DNA from: Agrostemma githago
Taxonomy: Eukaryota > Streptophyta > Magnoliopsida > Caryophyllales > Caryophyllaceae
Direction: 5' to 3'
Assembly: GCA_958450325.1 (NCBI GenBank)
Contig: OY288241.1
Location: 37,810,778 to 37,874,777, forward strand
Length of the DNA stretch: 64,000 nt
Shown one piece after another: positions 47,501 to 57,976 of this stretch. Position 1 is the stretch's first letter. Each line of letters starts with the position of its first letter. The position numbers and the translations under genes are program-made. Under the pieces are notes generated by a model. The model was not told the origin of the DNA. It saw nothing but the letters and a program-made list of their open reading frames with translations, and made no database searches.

Positions 47501-50197
47501 ACAGCAGCCCACCTGGAACCTGAAGGGGAAAGCATGCTGGTGGACTTAGAACCAGGGAGACAGGTCCTCATAGGGGCCGACCTAGAGGAGTCCTACCAGA
47601 AAGAGTTGGTCGCAGTCTTGAGAGAAAACAGGGACGTATTTGCTTACTCTGCAGATGAAATGCTAGGGATCGACCCGGCTTTTATTGTTCACAAGCTGAA
47701 CGTTAACCCGGAGGCCCGCCCTGTAAAACAGAAGAAAAGAAATATGTCCACAGAAAAAGACATGGCAATAAAGGAGGAGATAGACAAACTCTTGAAAGCG
47801 GATTTCATCGAAGTCTGCGATTACCCCGAGTGGTTGGCAAATGTTGTGATGGTGAAAAAGTCGTCAGGCGCATGGAGAATGTGCGTAGACTTCACAAATC
47901 TTAACAAAGCCTGCCCAAAGGACTGCTACCCCCTGCCCAGAATAGACCAACTGGTAGATGCCACCAGTGGATACACCACGTTGAGTTTCCTAGATGCATT
48001 CTCAGGGTACCATCAAGTGTACCTCTGGCAGCCTGACAGGGTGAGGTGCGCCTTCATAACCAGCCATGGAACGTACATGTATAAGATGATGCCATTTGGA
48101 CTGAAGAATGCAGGCACCACCTATCAGCGGTTGGTGGACAAAGTCTTCGAAAATCAAAAGGGGAGGAACTTAGAAGCCTATGTCGATGATGCAATTGTCA
48201 AAAGCAAAGGAGACGAGGAGCACCTGGCGGATTTGCAGGAAACCTTCTCCTCCCTGCGCTCCTACAAAATGAAGTTGAATCCAAAAAAGTGCACGTTCGG
48301 AGTCCGATCTGGCAAATTCTTAGGGTTCTTAGTCAGCTCTAGAGGAATAGACGCCAATCCCGAAAAGATTCAGGCATTCTTGGACCTCCCAGAGCCTAAG
48401 ACTATAAGGGACATTCAACGACTCACAGGCAGGATGACTGCTCTGGCTCGCTTCATCGCCAGATCAGCAGACAAATCGACCCCTTTCTTCAGAATATTAA
48501 AAGGCAATAAACAGTTCAAATGGGAAGACGAGCAAAAGAAAGCCTTCGAACAACTGAAGGAACATCTGAAAAAACTCCCTACCTTGGCGAGACCAGTAGC
48601 CGGAGAAAAACTATACCTGTACATTGCTGTCACCAATTCAACAGTAAGTGCAGTCATTCCGAAAGAGGAAGCAGGCTCACAGCAGCCCATCTACTTTGTA
48701 AGTCACGCTCTGGGGGCAGCTGAAAGAAACTATCCTTTGGTAGAAAAAGCCGCCTACGCAGTCGTCATAGCAGCTAGAAAACTCAGGCCTTACTTCGACG
48801 TGCACCCTGTTGTGGTCCTCACCGACCAGCCACTAGAAAAGATATTGGAAAAATTTGAAAAATCAGGGAGGCTGTTAAAATGGGCAATTGAGTTGAGCGG
48901 ACTGGGGATATCATACCAACCCAGGACAGCCATCAAGGCACAGGCCTTGGCGGACTTCCTGGCTGAATGTTCTCATTCAGGGGAAAAGGAACCCCCCGCC
49001 GGAGAATGGATAGTATACACTGACGGGTCCTCAACGGCCAATGGTGCAGGGGCGGGTGTCGTACTGACCAGCCCCGAAGGAGTGGATTTTGAGCATGCGC
49101 TGAGATTCACCTTCCTTGCATCAAACAACGAGGCAGAATATGAGGCCGTACTTGCAAAGATAAATCTAGCTAAGGCAGCAGGCGCAGAGCGGATTATACT
49201 AGCGACTGACTCTCAGCTCATTGCCAATCAAATCAACGGAGAGTATGAGGCTAGGGACCAGGCCATGGTCGCCTACCTAGAAAAGGTGAAGCAGGAACTA
49301 TCAAACCTGAAATCCTACGAAGTCAGGCAAATACCCCGATCACAGAACAATCGGGCGGACGCCCTGTCAAAACTGGCCAGCTCTAGCCTACAGGACATAA
49401 GGAGATCAGTTTGGGTAGATGTTATACAGGAGAAATCCACTGCTATCTGTCAGACAGTCAACGTTATCGAAGAGAAACAGGAGAACTGGATGACCCCCCT
49501 CATTCAGTTCAAAAAATATGGCACCCTACCATCTGATCCAGTGCAAAAAAGGAAAGTGCAGACCAAAGCAGCATGGTTCATAATAATTGATGAAGAGCTA
49601 TACAAAAAATCCTTCACTTTCCCCCTGCTCAGATGCCTGAGGGAAGAGCAGGCCGCTAAAGTCTTGGATGACATCCACTCAGGGATCTGCGGGCATCACA
49701 TTGGAGGAAGATCGTTGGCCCACAAAGCCCTAAGCGCAGGCTACTATTGGCCTACCATGTTAGCAGATGCAAGGAACTTAACCCGGAAATGCAGAAAATG
49801 CCAACTCTTCGTCCCATCAATTCATGCCCCAGCCCAAGAACTCAGGCCAATTCTTTCTCCCATTCCTTTCGCTCAATGGGGGATGGACATACTAGGCCCC
49901 TTTACTGCGGCCACCGGAGGACGGAAGTTTCTTATCGTAGGGATTGACTACTTTACAAAGTGGGTTGAGGCCGAGGCAGTCCCAAACATCACTGAGCCTG
50001 CAGTCGGAAAGGTCATCTGGAGAAACATCATAACCAGATTCGGCCTGCCAAAAATGCTAGTATTTGATCACGGGAGACAGTTTGATAAAGACCCCCTAAG
50101 AGACTGGCTGGAAGGGCACGGAATAGCAGTCGCCTACTCTGCCGTCTGCCACCCACAAACCAATGGGCATGCCAGGCCGCCAACAAGCAGATCCTAA
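47357..50197 (+). CDS. pol: Element E RT, RNase H, second RNase H and integrase N-part (946-codon open frame)
   Basis: The longest undamaged retroelement frame in the window. RT: WRMCVDFTNLNKACPKDCYP, YVDD at 48179-48190 and the thumb intact (A6 run). RNase H: YFVSHALGAAERNYP, VVLTDQPL. Second RNase H: YTDGSS, NNEAEYEA, ATDSQLIANQ, QNNRADALSKLASS. Integrase: HHCC (GHHIGG ... CRKC), catalytic Asp in MDILGPF and Asp in FDHGRQFD. The frame is lost at about 50165, at the position of the catalytic Glu, by a 1-bp difference from C. The Met at 47357 is only the first in the frame; translation would normally come from gag-pol, which is broken upstream. Confidence 0.9.
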   Translation: MEGKVHGDQESARHCYSVALHTHEMERKGKRKADSSPSREGEIPAAQQTAAHLEPEGESMLVDLEPGRQVLIGADLEESYQKELVAVLRENRDVFAYSADEMLGIDPAFIVHKLNVNPEARPVKQKKRNMSTEKDMAIKEEIDKLLKADFIEVCDYPEWLANVVMVKKSSGAWRMCVDFTNLNKACPKDCYPLPRIDQLVDATSGYTTLSFLDAFSGYHQVYLWQPDRVRCAFITSHGTYMYKMMPFGLKNAGTTYQRLVDKVFENQKGRNLEAYVDDAIVKSKGDEEHLADLQETFSSLRSYKMKLNPKKCTFGVRSGKFLGFLVSSRGIDANPEKIQAFLDLPEPKTIRDIQRLTGRMTALARFIARSADKSTPFFRILKGNKQFKWEDEQKKAFEQLKEHLKKLPTLARPVAGEKLYLYIAVTNSTVSAVIPKEEAGSQQPIYFVSHALGAAERNYPLVEKAAYAVVIAARKLRPYFDVHPVVVLTDQPLEKILEKFEKSGRLLKWAIELSGLGISYQPRTAIKAQALADFLAECSHSGEKEPPAGEWIVYTDGSSTANGAGAGVVLTSPEGVDFEHALRFTFLASNNEAEYEAVLAKINLAKAAGAERIILATDSQLIANQINGEYEARDQAMVAYLEKVKQELSNLKSYEVRQIPRSQNNRADALSKLASSSLQDIRRSVWVDVIQEKSTAICQTVNVIEEKQENWMTPLIQFKKYGTLPSDPVQKRKVQTKAAWFIIIDEELYKKSFTFPLLRCLREEQAAKVLDDIHSGICGHHIGGRSLAHKALSAGYYWPTMLADARNLTRKCRKCQLFVPSIHAPAQELRPILSPIPFAQWGMDILGPFTAATGGRKFLIVGIDYFTKWVEAEAVPNITEPAVGKVIWRNIITRFGLPKMLVFDHGRQFDKDPLRDWLEGHGIAVAYSAVCHPQTNGHARPPTSRS

Positions 50198-50721
50198 ATG
50201 GGCTCAAATAGATGGTGGATGATCTCAAAGGTAGGTGGGCAGACGAGCTACCAAGTATACTTTGGTCAATAAGGACCACCAGAAAGGAATCAACAGGTCA
50301 GATACCATTTGGCCTGGTGTATGGAGCAGAAGCTTTATTACCCATCGAAGTACGAGTTCCTACCCTACGGTCTCAGCAGTACAACAGAGCTGACAATGAT
50401 GCAGCAATGGCCGAGGCCCTAGACCTGGTCCATAAAGTCAGGGAAGAGGCCAGCATCAACATAGCCGCCTATCAGCAAATAATGAGAAAGACATACAACA
50501 AAAGGGCACATGAGAGAAGGTTCCAAATAGGCGACCTAGTGATGAGGAAAACGCAGGCTGTAGGAAGATCCAGGGAACACGGCAAGCTAAGTGCCAACTG
50601 GGAAGGCCCATATCAGGTGACCCAGATCATGGGACCAGGCACATACAGAATCGCCAACCCAGAAGGCCAGGAGCTGGGCGCGCACTGGAACGCCGACACC
50701 CTGAAAAGATACTATGTTTAG
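50166..50721 (+). pseudogene. int: Element E integrase C-terminal part, out of frame with the core
   Basis: Continues after the frameshift. TAG at 50209 (an AAG codon in C) precedes an open stretch 50212-50721 with LPSILWSIRTT, then GPYQVTQI and LKRYYV at the end. The Glu of the DDE triad falls in the damaged segment. Confidence 0.88.
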
Positions 50722-50935
50722 CCGAGTCTTAGGAAAATCTCGTCTTTAGAAAAATACTGGCGGAGAACGATCAGAATGGAATGTCGACGGCTCCGACCAC
50801 CCTTATGTTTAAACAAGTTTTTTTTATATAAAACTCAAGAGTTCATACTCGTTGTCTGTTTAAACTTGTGCTCTCACACACAAACGAGCAGGGGGCAATA
50901 GGAGACAAACTTGCCAGAACCAAGGAAAATGGACC

Positions 50936-51560
50936 CCCCAACAAAATTCTAAACCTCCCTACCTACCTCTGGGCAGGCAGGGGGCAAGCCCCCTGGACTT
51001 CGAGCGGAGGCCAGGGACAGGTCAGGCTACGCCCAACTAACAAGGACTAGGGGCAAATCCCCCAACCTTGTACAAAAAACGCAAAAGCCCTCCCTGCCTA
51101 CCTCTGGGCAGGCAGGGGGCAGGCCCCCTGGACTTCGAGCAGAGGCCAGGGACAGGCCAGGTTACGTACAACTAACAAGGACTGGGGGCAATTTCCCCAA
51201 CCTTGTATAAAAAACGCAAAAGCCCTCCCTGCCTGCCTCTGGGCAGGCAGGGGGCAGGCCCCCTGGACTTCGAGCAGAGGCCAGGGACAGGCCAGGCTAC
51301 GCACAACTAACAAGGACTGGGGGCAATTCCCCCAACCTTGTATAAAAAACGCAAAAGCCCTCCCTGCCTACCTCTGGGCAGGCAGGGTGCAGGCCCCCTG
51401 GACTTCAGGCAGAAGCCAAGGACAGGACAGGTCACGCACGACCAACCGGGACTGAGGAGCAGGCCCCCCAGCCTTGCATAAAAAACATAGATTCCCCTCC
51501 CTGCCCCCCAGGCAAGCCTCCTGAGCTTCAACCAGAAGCCAGGATCAGGCCATACCATAA
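50936..51560. repeat. Retand-type tandem array, element E (about four to five units)
   Basis: ACCTTGTAYAAAA marker at 51065, 51200, 51335 and a degenerate copy at 51471: period 135-136 bp. Same stem-loop composition as in C but fewer units and without the shortened unit. Again lies between pol and antisense gene 1. Confidence 0.92.
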
Positions 51561-51732
51561 GGAAGGAAAAAAGCAGACTGAAACAAGAAAAAACATTTCA
51601 TAGCAGATCCATGGAGAGTAAAATGTTTTCACAAAAAAAAAACAACAAGGCAAAGATCCAAAGAAACTAAATATTACAGACGACTAGCCATAGTAAGGCT
51701 CAGCACAAAAAACAGAGTTATTTCAAGAAAAT

Positions 51733-54059
51733 CTAAGCATTATGAGCATCCTGGCTTGGACCAGCAGCCGCCTCAGGAGGTTTGGCTGCCCGAGCCTCGT
51801 TTTTGGCAGAATAAAGATTTCAGAAGGCCTCTTCGTCAAAAACAGGGAATATCTCCCCAATCACCTCCATCACCAGCTCCAGGGAAGAGTTGGCCCCGCT
51901 CACAAAACTTGTGTCCACCGCAGCTTCAGTCTCCTCTAAGAGGGCATCCTTTTCTTTCTTCTATTCACTCTTGGCCTGCTCAAGGATTGAATCAGCTTTA
52001 GACAGACGTTCCTCCAAATCAGCTATCCTACTCTTGAGGTGCTCCATCTCAGCCAGGGAAAGGGTAGCTCGCTCCATCGCCAGGCGACTCTCCTTCAGCT
52101 CAGCCTCAAACTTGGATGCTTCCCTCACAGCCTTCTCCCTTTGAAGCTTCCACTGGCCTGCCTGATTCTTCGCCTCCTCTAGCTCCCTCTCCTGCTTCGA
52201 CAGCTTATCTCTCAAATTATTTATCAAGGCTATATCCCTTTCAACCATAGCCAGACGGTCTGGAGGGGGAGCCCCGGGTGTAACAGTCAGCTCTTCATCG
52301 CTCAGGCGGCTGAGAGCCGCCAGCTCAGCAGATGCCAGTAACACCTTAGAGGTACGCTGGATATATTGAATTACTTGGTGAGAAGTCGAAGTCACAGACT
52401 TAGTAAGACGGTCGGCCAAAACGGCGCCAGAATCGGAGAGCAGGCCCGACACGTCTACACTGTCGCCGGCAGTATAGTGAAACTCCGTGTTTTCCTCCGG
52501 AAAAAGGGTGCTCGGAATGTCACGAGCAGGGCGTTTTGCCTCAGGAGTATCAACATCAGCCTCCAAGTCCACCACAGGAGTAGTCCCTGAGGGCTCCCTA
52601 TCCCTCTTCCTTCTCAGCTCCAGGGGAACACTCTCCCCAGTCCCCTCAGAATTCGCGGGACGCGATCCCTGGGAAATACGAGTCCCAGCTGAAGAATCAC
52701 CCTGCCTACATCCAGGGGAAGGAGTGGCCCCTGAGGTAACCTCAGCCTCCCCATCCTGGATACTAGAGGAAGGAGTCGCCGGTTTTGCTGACGGCAGTCG
52801 TGGAGGAAGAGGGAGCCTCCGGCCAGCAGAGAGATCCTTTATGAGCCTCATTAAACTTTTTTCCCCTTTCTTGAAACTTGAAGGGAGGGAAGGACGCTTC
52901 GAAACAATGACAAATTCTTCGCTCAAGCCTAGCCTCTTAACCTGCTTCCTTGTCCAACGACGAGAAGCAGAATCTGCAGAAAAAAAGGAAGTCAGTTAAA
53001 AAAGCAAAGAGATGAAAGTCTCATGGAAATTGCGCCGGTGAAAGCCCCCCAAAACTACCTTCGAGGCTAGGGATCAGGCCCAATGGGAGCAGATATTCGT
53101 CTGTGGCTATGAGCTCCGCGTGGGGGAGCCAGAAAGCAGGGCCACAAACGCCAGACTTATCCACAACAATCTCGAACTTCTTGACTAGTATCTCTTCTTT
53201 CTCACTCAGCTTTACCTCCAAGGCCTTTCCTCCGACGCCTGGATGATACTCTTCACGAGTCTCCATGCCTAGGAATCCGCCACCCGGAAGCACGATGTAC
53301 ATACAAAAAATTGTTCTTCCAGTCTTTCAGGCTACTTAAAGTCGGCCAGACTAGAGCATATTTTTTTTGCCTCTGGAGGGACCAGTACCCAGGGGAACCA
53401 TCTCCCCCTGACGAAGACACCATTTGCAGCCTAACCATAAAACGAAGGGCGTCAATATAAGGCCCCTCACCATGAAAAAGGCAGGTCCAGGTATAGGCTA
53501 TCAGAGACCTAATGGCTGAAGCAGTCAGCTGGGCTATGGCCACATTCATCCTCCTGAAGGTCTCCTCCAGGAAGGGGTGAAGAGGGAATCGCAGGCCGAA
53601 TTCCAGGCTTTTATGATAAACAGCCACACAACCTTCAGGGGGGTAGCATACTGTGTCCTTCTCCCCCGGAACTATGACCGTATATCCCTCCCCAAAATTA
53701 TAAAACTTGTCAATCTCCCCAGCAGCATTACTTTCTAAAATTAAGTCTCTGTTCTTTGCTTCGGGGTAGGTTTTTAGAGGGATCAAGTACTTTTTCTTGT
53801 CCAGATAATAAGTTCTCCCTTTTTTCCTGGGAATAAGGGGGCCGGCAATCGTGGAGGGGTCCACCTCCAGTGCCTCGTCGTCAGAATCAACAACGTCAAA
53901 GGGAGCAGGTTCGGGGGATTCAGCACCTCCCCCCCTTTCAAAGCGGTCCTCCTCACCGGGCCCAACCCCAGAAGAGGAGGCTAGGTCACGGCTACTCCCA
54001 TCTCTACCCTCAGTCCTCTCAGGCAATGGACCAAAAGAGAGAGCACAAACGCGAGACAT
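51733..54059 (-). pseudogene. Antisense spliced gene 1 of element E
   Basis: ATG 54059 (MSRVCALSFGPL). Exon 1 is 54059-53059, the intron 53058-52974 (GT...CTGCAG, 85 bp), exon 2 from 52973. Splice positions and codon phase (G|AT) equal those of C. Exon 1 lost about 25 bp between short repeats near 53268, shifting the frame before MPTREEYHPG-like sequence. In exon 2, stops replace Trp (TAG at 51963-51961) and Arg (TGA at 51822-51820, CGA in C). The PF04195-like core, GLRFPLHPFLEETFRRMN and CLFHGEGP, is intact, as is the coiled coil (KQERELEEAKNQ ... ADLEERLSKADS). The end near 51733 is less certain. Confidence 0.8.
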
Positions 54060-54272
54060 GTTGGTTTATGAAGAAAAAGTATTGAGGAAAAGGAAAAAAG
54101 GCGAGGATTTAAGGAGAGATTCTAACCTAGAACGATGGTCGTCGCCGGAAAATGTGATAGTGGGCGCTCCTTGATCTTATGAAGTTCTCAGCAGCAAAGA
54201 TAGTTTAGAAGTATGAAAGGGGATTCAAATTTTGAAAAAATGCGAAAGAAGGAAATAAAGGGGGAGAGGGGC

Positions 54273-54280
54273 TTATATAA
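54273..54280 (-). promoter_or_regulatory. TATA box of antisense gene 1 (element E)
   Basis: TATATAAG on the minus strand, about 214 bp upstream of ATG 54059. It would give a 5' UTR near 180 nt. The whole segment is deleted in C. Confidence 0.55.
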
Positions 54281-54616
54281 GGCCCAGGAAGCCAAAGGGC
54301 CGCCTCTCTGACAATACATCCCCAACAAACTGCCCCACGTGTCGTGCTTTGAACACGAGCCACTCACGCCTTCCCAAGAAGGGCCTCGAAAAAAAAAAAG
54401 GTGTCAGAAGGATAGTCACCTAACGACGTCATCCCCGCATTCAAAAAAAATAAAGAGGGCAAAGCAAGCACAGCAAACAACAAGTAACAAAGCCGCTCGG
54501 ATTTTTCATTAACTTTGAATGAAAATGGACAAGTTACATGCCATACTTAGCAAAGAAGGAAAATACAAAAGGAGCCTAGATTTCCGGCTCAACACGCCTG
54601 CACCCTGCAAGCAGGC

Positions 54617-55201
54617 CTAGTCATCATCTAAGTCCGGGGAGTAGTCCCCAGGGCTACCCAGATCTCCCATGTCAGATCCCCAATCCCTGTCAGAGGAGTC
54701 CTTGAAGGGATCGTCAGGGAGTCCGCCCTCGTCTCTGTGACTCGAGCAGCCCAGACCCTCACTATCTCCAGAGTCCCGGTTGCTGACGTCCCAGTCCCTG
54801 CCGTAGGGAACTGTCTGGGAGTTGTCACAAGTGCCGCAGCCCGTTTTCTTCACTGGAGAGGAAGGGCCTGACCCCAGAGAAGAGTCTGTGTCAGAACAGT
54901 CGGGGTCGAACTGCTCAGGGTGCAGCCATGGAAAACAATCATGGCAACCCCAATCAAAACACCCTCCTCCTTGAAGGCAGCGCTTGAACCTGGGAACAGT
55001 AGGGGGCGAGGATCTTCTAGGGCGCTTTCCTGCCCTAATAGAAGCCTTCTAGACGTTCCGGCGAGGATAGGACCGTGGACGTCGGCTGCGGCGAAGGGCC
55101 CGAAAAGCCGCCCGGGCATACCTTAGCCTCCAGAACCCCTTGAAGAGGAAGGTAACAGTGCGAACTCCACGACGAACAACAGATTTCTTGATCCAAGGCA
55201 T
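54617..55201 (-). pseudogene. Antisense gene 2 of element E, one nonsense codon
   Basis: ATG 55201 to the stop at 54617, 585 bp, exactly the length of the C copy and without indels. A single TAG at 55051-55049 (CAG in C) stops it at codon 51. The basic N-terminus, Cys-rich middle (GGGCFDWGCHDCF) and acidic end (SPDLDDD) are kept. The absence of indels in 585 bp, while neighbouring genes have several, suggests it decayed only recently. Confidence 0.75.
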
Positions 55202-55263
55202 GATTTAACGAAGAAAAGTAGAAGAATTGAGGGTGAATTATCAAAATGGCAAAGAAAGCCCGA

Positions 55264-55270
55264 ATTTATA
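55264..55270 (-). promoter_or_regulatory. TATA box of antisense gene 2 (element E)
   Basis: TATAAAT on the minus strand, 63 bp upstream of ATG 55201, same position as in C. Confidence 0.6.
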
Positions 55271-55559
55271 CAAAGAAAATGAAGCATTAAATGGCATCCC
55301 AACCATCCTGGCAGGGAATGCCACCAATCGTGAAGCCATCACACTACCCGAAAATCCACCAAGCATGAGGAGTAATCATTGCTAAAAGACCTCTCAACTC
55401 TTTGCATACTCAATGCAATTAACGCTTCTTTCCTCGGGAAAGTACAAACGCATTAAATGCAGTAGTAAAGCCAAAACAAGTCAACCTCCCCCCCCCCATC
55501 TGAGCAAAAGTCGCCAGCCGGAGGGAAGCCTTGCTTCCCCCCAGCTTGCGAGGGCCAAT
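55271..55559. other. Region between antisense gene 2 and 3' LTR, element E
   Basis: Noncoding; similar to 35724-36008 of C, with a C9 run at about 55489-55497. Confidence 0.5.
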
Positions 55560-56239
55560 TGATGAGGGTCGGTAGCCTGCTCCGGGCCGCCTGCTAAGCA
55601 GGCCCCCAGAAGACCCAAGGAACCCGGGAACCAACCCGGCAGACAATCGGAGTAAAATCACCAAAAAGAGAACCCCCTGGGGACAACTTCATACAGCCTC
55701 CTGCCCGGCAGGGCGATGCGGCCTGCTCAACCCGACCTTCACATAACCCCTACCCGCCTGTCCCCTGAAGAAATCCCCGCAGGCAGGGCAGGGACCACCA
55801 AGGGGCCCCTCCATCATTTCGCCTAAGGTAAATGAGAATGAGTGGATGAGGAGAAGCCACTTGTCACACCCTCATCCACCCATCCTCCTACTTCCCTCTC
55901 TTGTAGGAAGGTATATATACACATATATTTCCCACTTGAGAGGGGTTGGATTTTCTCTCTCTAGACTTTCACTCTAAAACCGCCACCTAGCTCTTCACGA
56001 ACTAGGTTTCTTAAGGCACTTTCACGGACTGACTTAGGCATCGGAGAGGGTTCCCTCGGACACCTCCGAGGCCCTGTGCGTTCACTGTGCAGGGAGCAGG
56101 CCATTCTCGCAGGGAAGGTCCGATCGCCGGAGTGGAAGGAAGGGGAGATCGAAGGAAATTGAGCGATCATCACATTAGAAGCATTCCATCTTAGAGACCC
56201 GAATTTGTTGTCGGGTTAATTGTTTCCGACACCGGAACA
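55560..56239 (+). repeat. Element E 3' LTR (680 bp)
   Basis: Matches 44263-44941 closely, with TATATATA near 55912. Followed by TSD GGATG (56240-56244). Confidence 0.92.
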
Positions 56240-56244
56240 GGATG

Positions 56245-56511
56245 CGTGTACGGGATTGGGGTGAGCGCGACTTACGAGTCCAAATGTAGCACGGGTGAAT
56301 TCTTAGGCATTCCCGTTTTTATAGAATGTGTAGTTTCCGTTGTGTAACCAAAGTTGTAATAGTTAATGAGTTGTATTGTTTAAATCATGTGGCCGATTTG
56401 GCATTCCATATTGTATTACAATGAGCTACTACCTCGGGAGACCGAGATGGTAACACCTTTATTTACCCGGAAAGGTCTTGCTAAGGCTTCTTGGTAAATC
56501 GGGGTGTTACA
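56245..56511 (+). repeat. Element D 3' LTR, right part
   Basis: Continues after element E, matches 37936-38202, ends GGTGTTACA. Followed by TSD GTATT (56512-56516). Confidence 0.93.
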
Positions 56512-56516
56512 GTATT

Positions 56517-56608
56517 TCTCTTACACATGAATATAAATTCACTTATTAAATAAAATGATCAAATTATTGTTTATGATACATAAAAACAGTTGAAAAGGCA
56601 TTAAGTAA
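56517..56608. other. AT-rich flank of element D
   Basis: Short AT-rich sequence, the continuation of 24338 before D inserted. Nothing recognised. Confidence 0.5.
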
Positions 56609-57976
56609 TTTTTTTTTGGTAAAATGTAAATTATATTAGAATTAGAGTACCAAATACATCAACCAATCTAGTGAGTGTAACCTCACAACAACCAAACAAG
56701 CATCAAAGAGAAATCAAAGGAAATTACGTAATTCAGTCAGGCCATTTTCTATCTCTATATGTCGTTTTGCCTCTGATCTGAGTCTGAATCCTGCTCTTTA
56801 TTTCACACTGGATCATATGCACACATCTACTTGGAATGATCATTTTGTGATCGTACCTGCACCCATTTCTCTGCATCCAAATGTGATACATGATAGCATT
56901 TCTAATGCTGTATAGAATCCCCATCTTGAGCCTAGAATGCCTTCTGATGTTTGCTTTAATTTGCACCCCAAGCCAGTCCTGCAGCTGTCCAATAACTCTC
57001 ATGCTGTATGTGCACTGGAAGAACATATGTGCACTAGTCTCCTCATCCAGATCACAGATGCAACATCTTTTATCAGGGTTTTATATTCAGGCTGAAAAGC
57101 TTATCTTTGGTATTGAATCCATTCTGATGAAATAGCCAAGCAATGAAAGCATGTTTTGGGATAGTCTATTTATTCCAGACACAATGATCCCACCTAACCT
57201 TAGGCTGAGGTGGATAAAGCCATTCATACCCCTTTCTGATCGAGTATTCTTGGCCTTGTCTGGCAGTCCACTCATTGCTGTCAAAAGTAGGTTGCAGCTC
57301 CTTTAACTTACATAGTTTCTTCCAAGTCCAACTTGCATCATTTGGAGAAGCATGGTCCTTCCAGTTACTACCTTTAAGATAGATACTATGAACCCACTTG
57401 ACCCACAGCTTGGAGGGATTATTGTAAATCCACCACACAAGTTTGCCAATGGCTACTTTGTTCCACATACAACCATTTTTAAGACCCAATCCCCCTGTTC
57501 TTGTTATTACAAATTTTAGACCAAGCAACAGTAGGAGCTCTGATAAATTCAGAGCCACCAGTCCACAAGAAGTTTATGAAGGTGCTCTCTATCTTGGTGA
57601 TAATTCCTTTGGGAATGATGAAATTCGATGCCCAATAAGAATGTAAGATTTTGAAAACTGCCTTAACCAGAACCAACCTCCCTACATAAGAAAGTTTTCT
57701 TGTGCCTAGACCTCTTATCCTCTCTAGCAACTTATCAATCGGTGGTTAACATTCATTCACAGTCAGTTTACCAGGCTTAATAGGGATTCCAAGGTACCTA
57801 AAAGGAAGTACCTTCAATGCACCCTGAAACATGGACAATATCTTGGTTGATTTCAGGCCTGGCCCCATTAAAGTAAACATTAGACTTTCCAGGACTCATC
57901 TGCAGCCCGAAGGCTTTGGAGAAAGTGGAAAAAGTCCTAAGTATAATCATCATGAAAGTCACATCTGATCTCCTTT
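56609..57976 (-). mobile_element. L1-type LINE, 3' part, on minus strand
   Basis: Minus-strand fragments encode, in order: end of RT (TFSTFSKAFGLQMSPGKSNVYFNG), RIRGLGTRKLSYVGRLVLVKA, GKLVWWIYNNPSKLWVKWVHSIYLKG, SIRKGYEWL and a zinc-binding C-x2-C...HMFFQC. This is the RT C-terminal and zf-RVT region of plant L1-type LINEs. The element is broken by frameshifts and stops. It ends in an A9 tail (56617-56609) after TTTTACC. The upstream RT part stops exactly at the LTR of element F (57977). Confidence 0.87.

Larger units (their letters stand above)
44263..56239 (+). mobile_element. Element E: Retand-like Tat-clade Gypsy retrotransposon (11,977 bp)
   Basis: Complete LTR-to-LTR copy with TSD GGATG (44258-44262 and 56240-56244). 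Same gene order as C. Its LTRs share only part of C's sequence in detail (different TATA context), so C and E are separate subfamily members and not a duplication. Sense genes are broken in gag and integrase, but RT to the integrase core is one open frame of 946 codons. Confidence 0.93.
24344..56511 (+). mobile_element. Element D: non-autonomous LTR retrotransposon holding two nested Retand-like elements
   Basis: LTRs start TGTAATACCCG and end GGTGTTACA, flanked by GTATT duplications. With C (24722-36691) and E (44263-56239) and their TSD copies removed, the 5' LTR is 1884 bp, the internal region 4436 bp and the 3' LTR 1891 bp, 8.2 kb in total. The initiator-Met PBS, the AACTTCG/CGAAGTT hairpin before the PPT and the LTR ends resemble Tekay-type Gypsy elements, as in B, but the sequences differ. 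The internal region has no gag or pol, so it is a large retrotransposon derivative. Confidence 0.92.

Noticed and set aside
24722..56239. C and E as the two ends or a duplication of one element
   Set aside because: Each has its own pair of LTRs and its own 5-bp target duplication, and they differ throughout.
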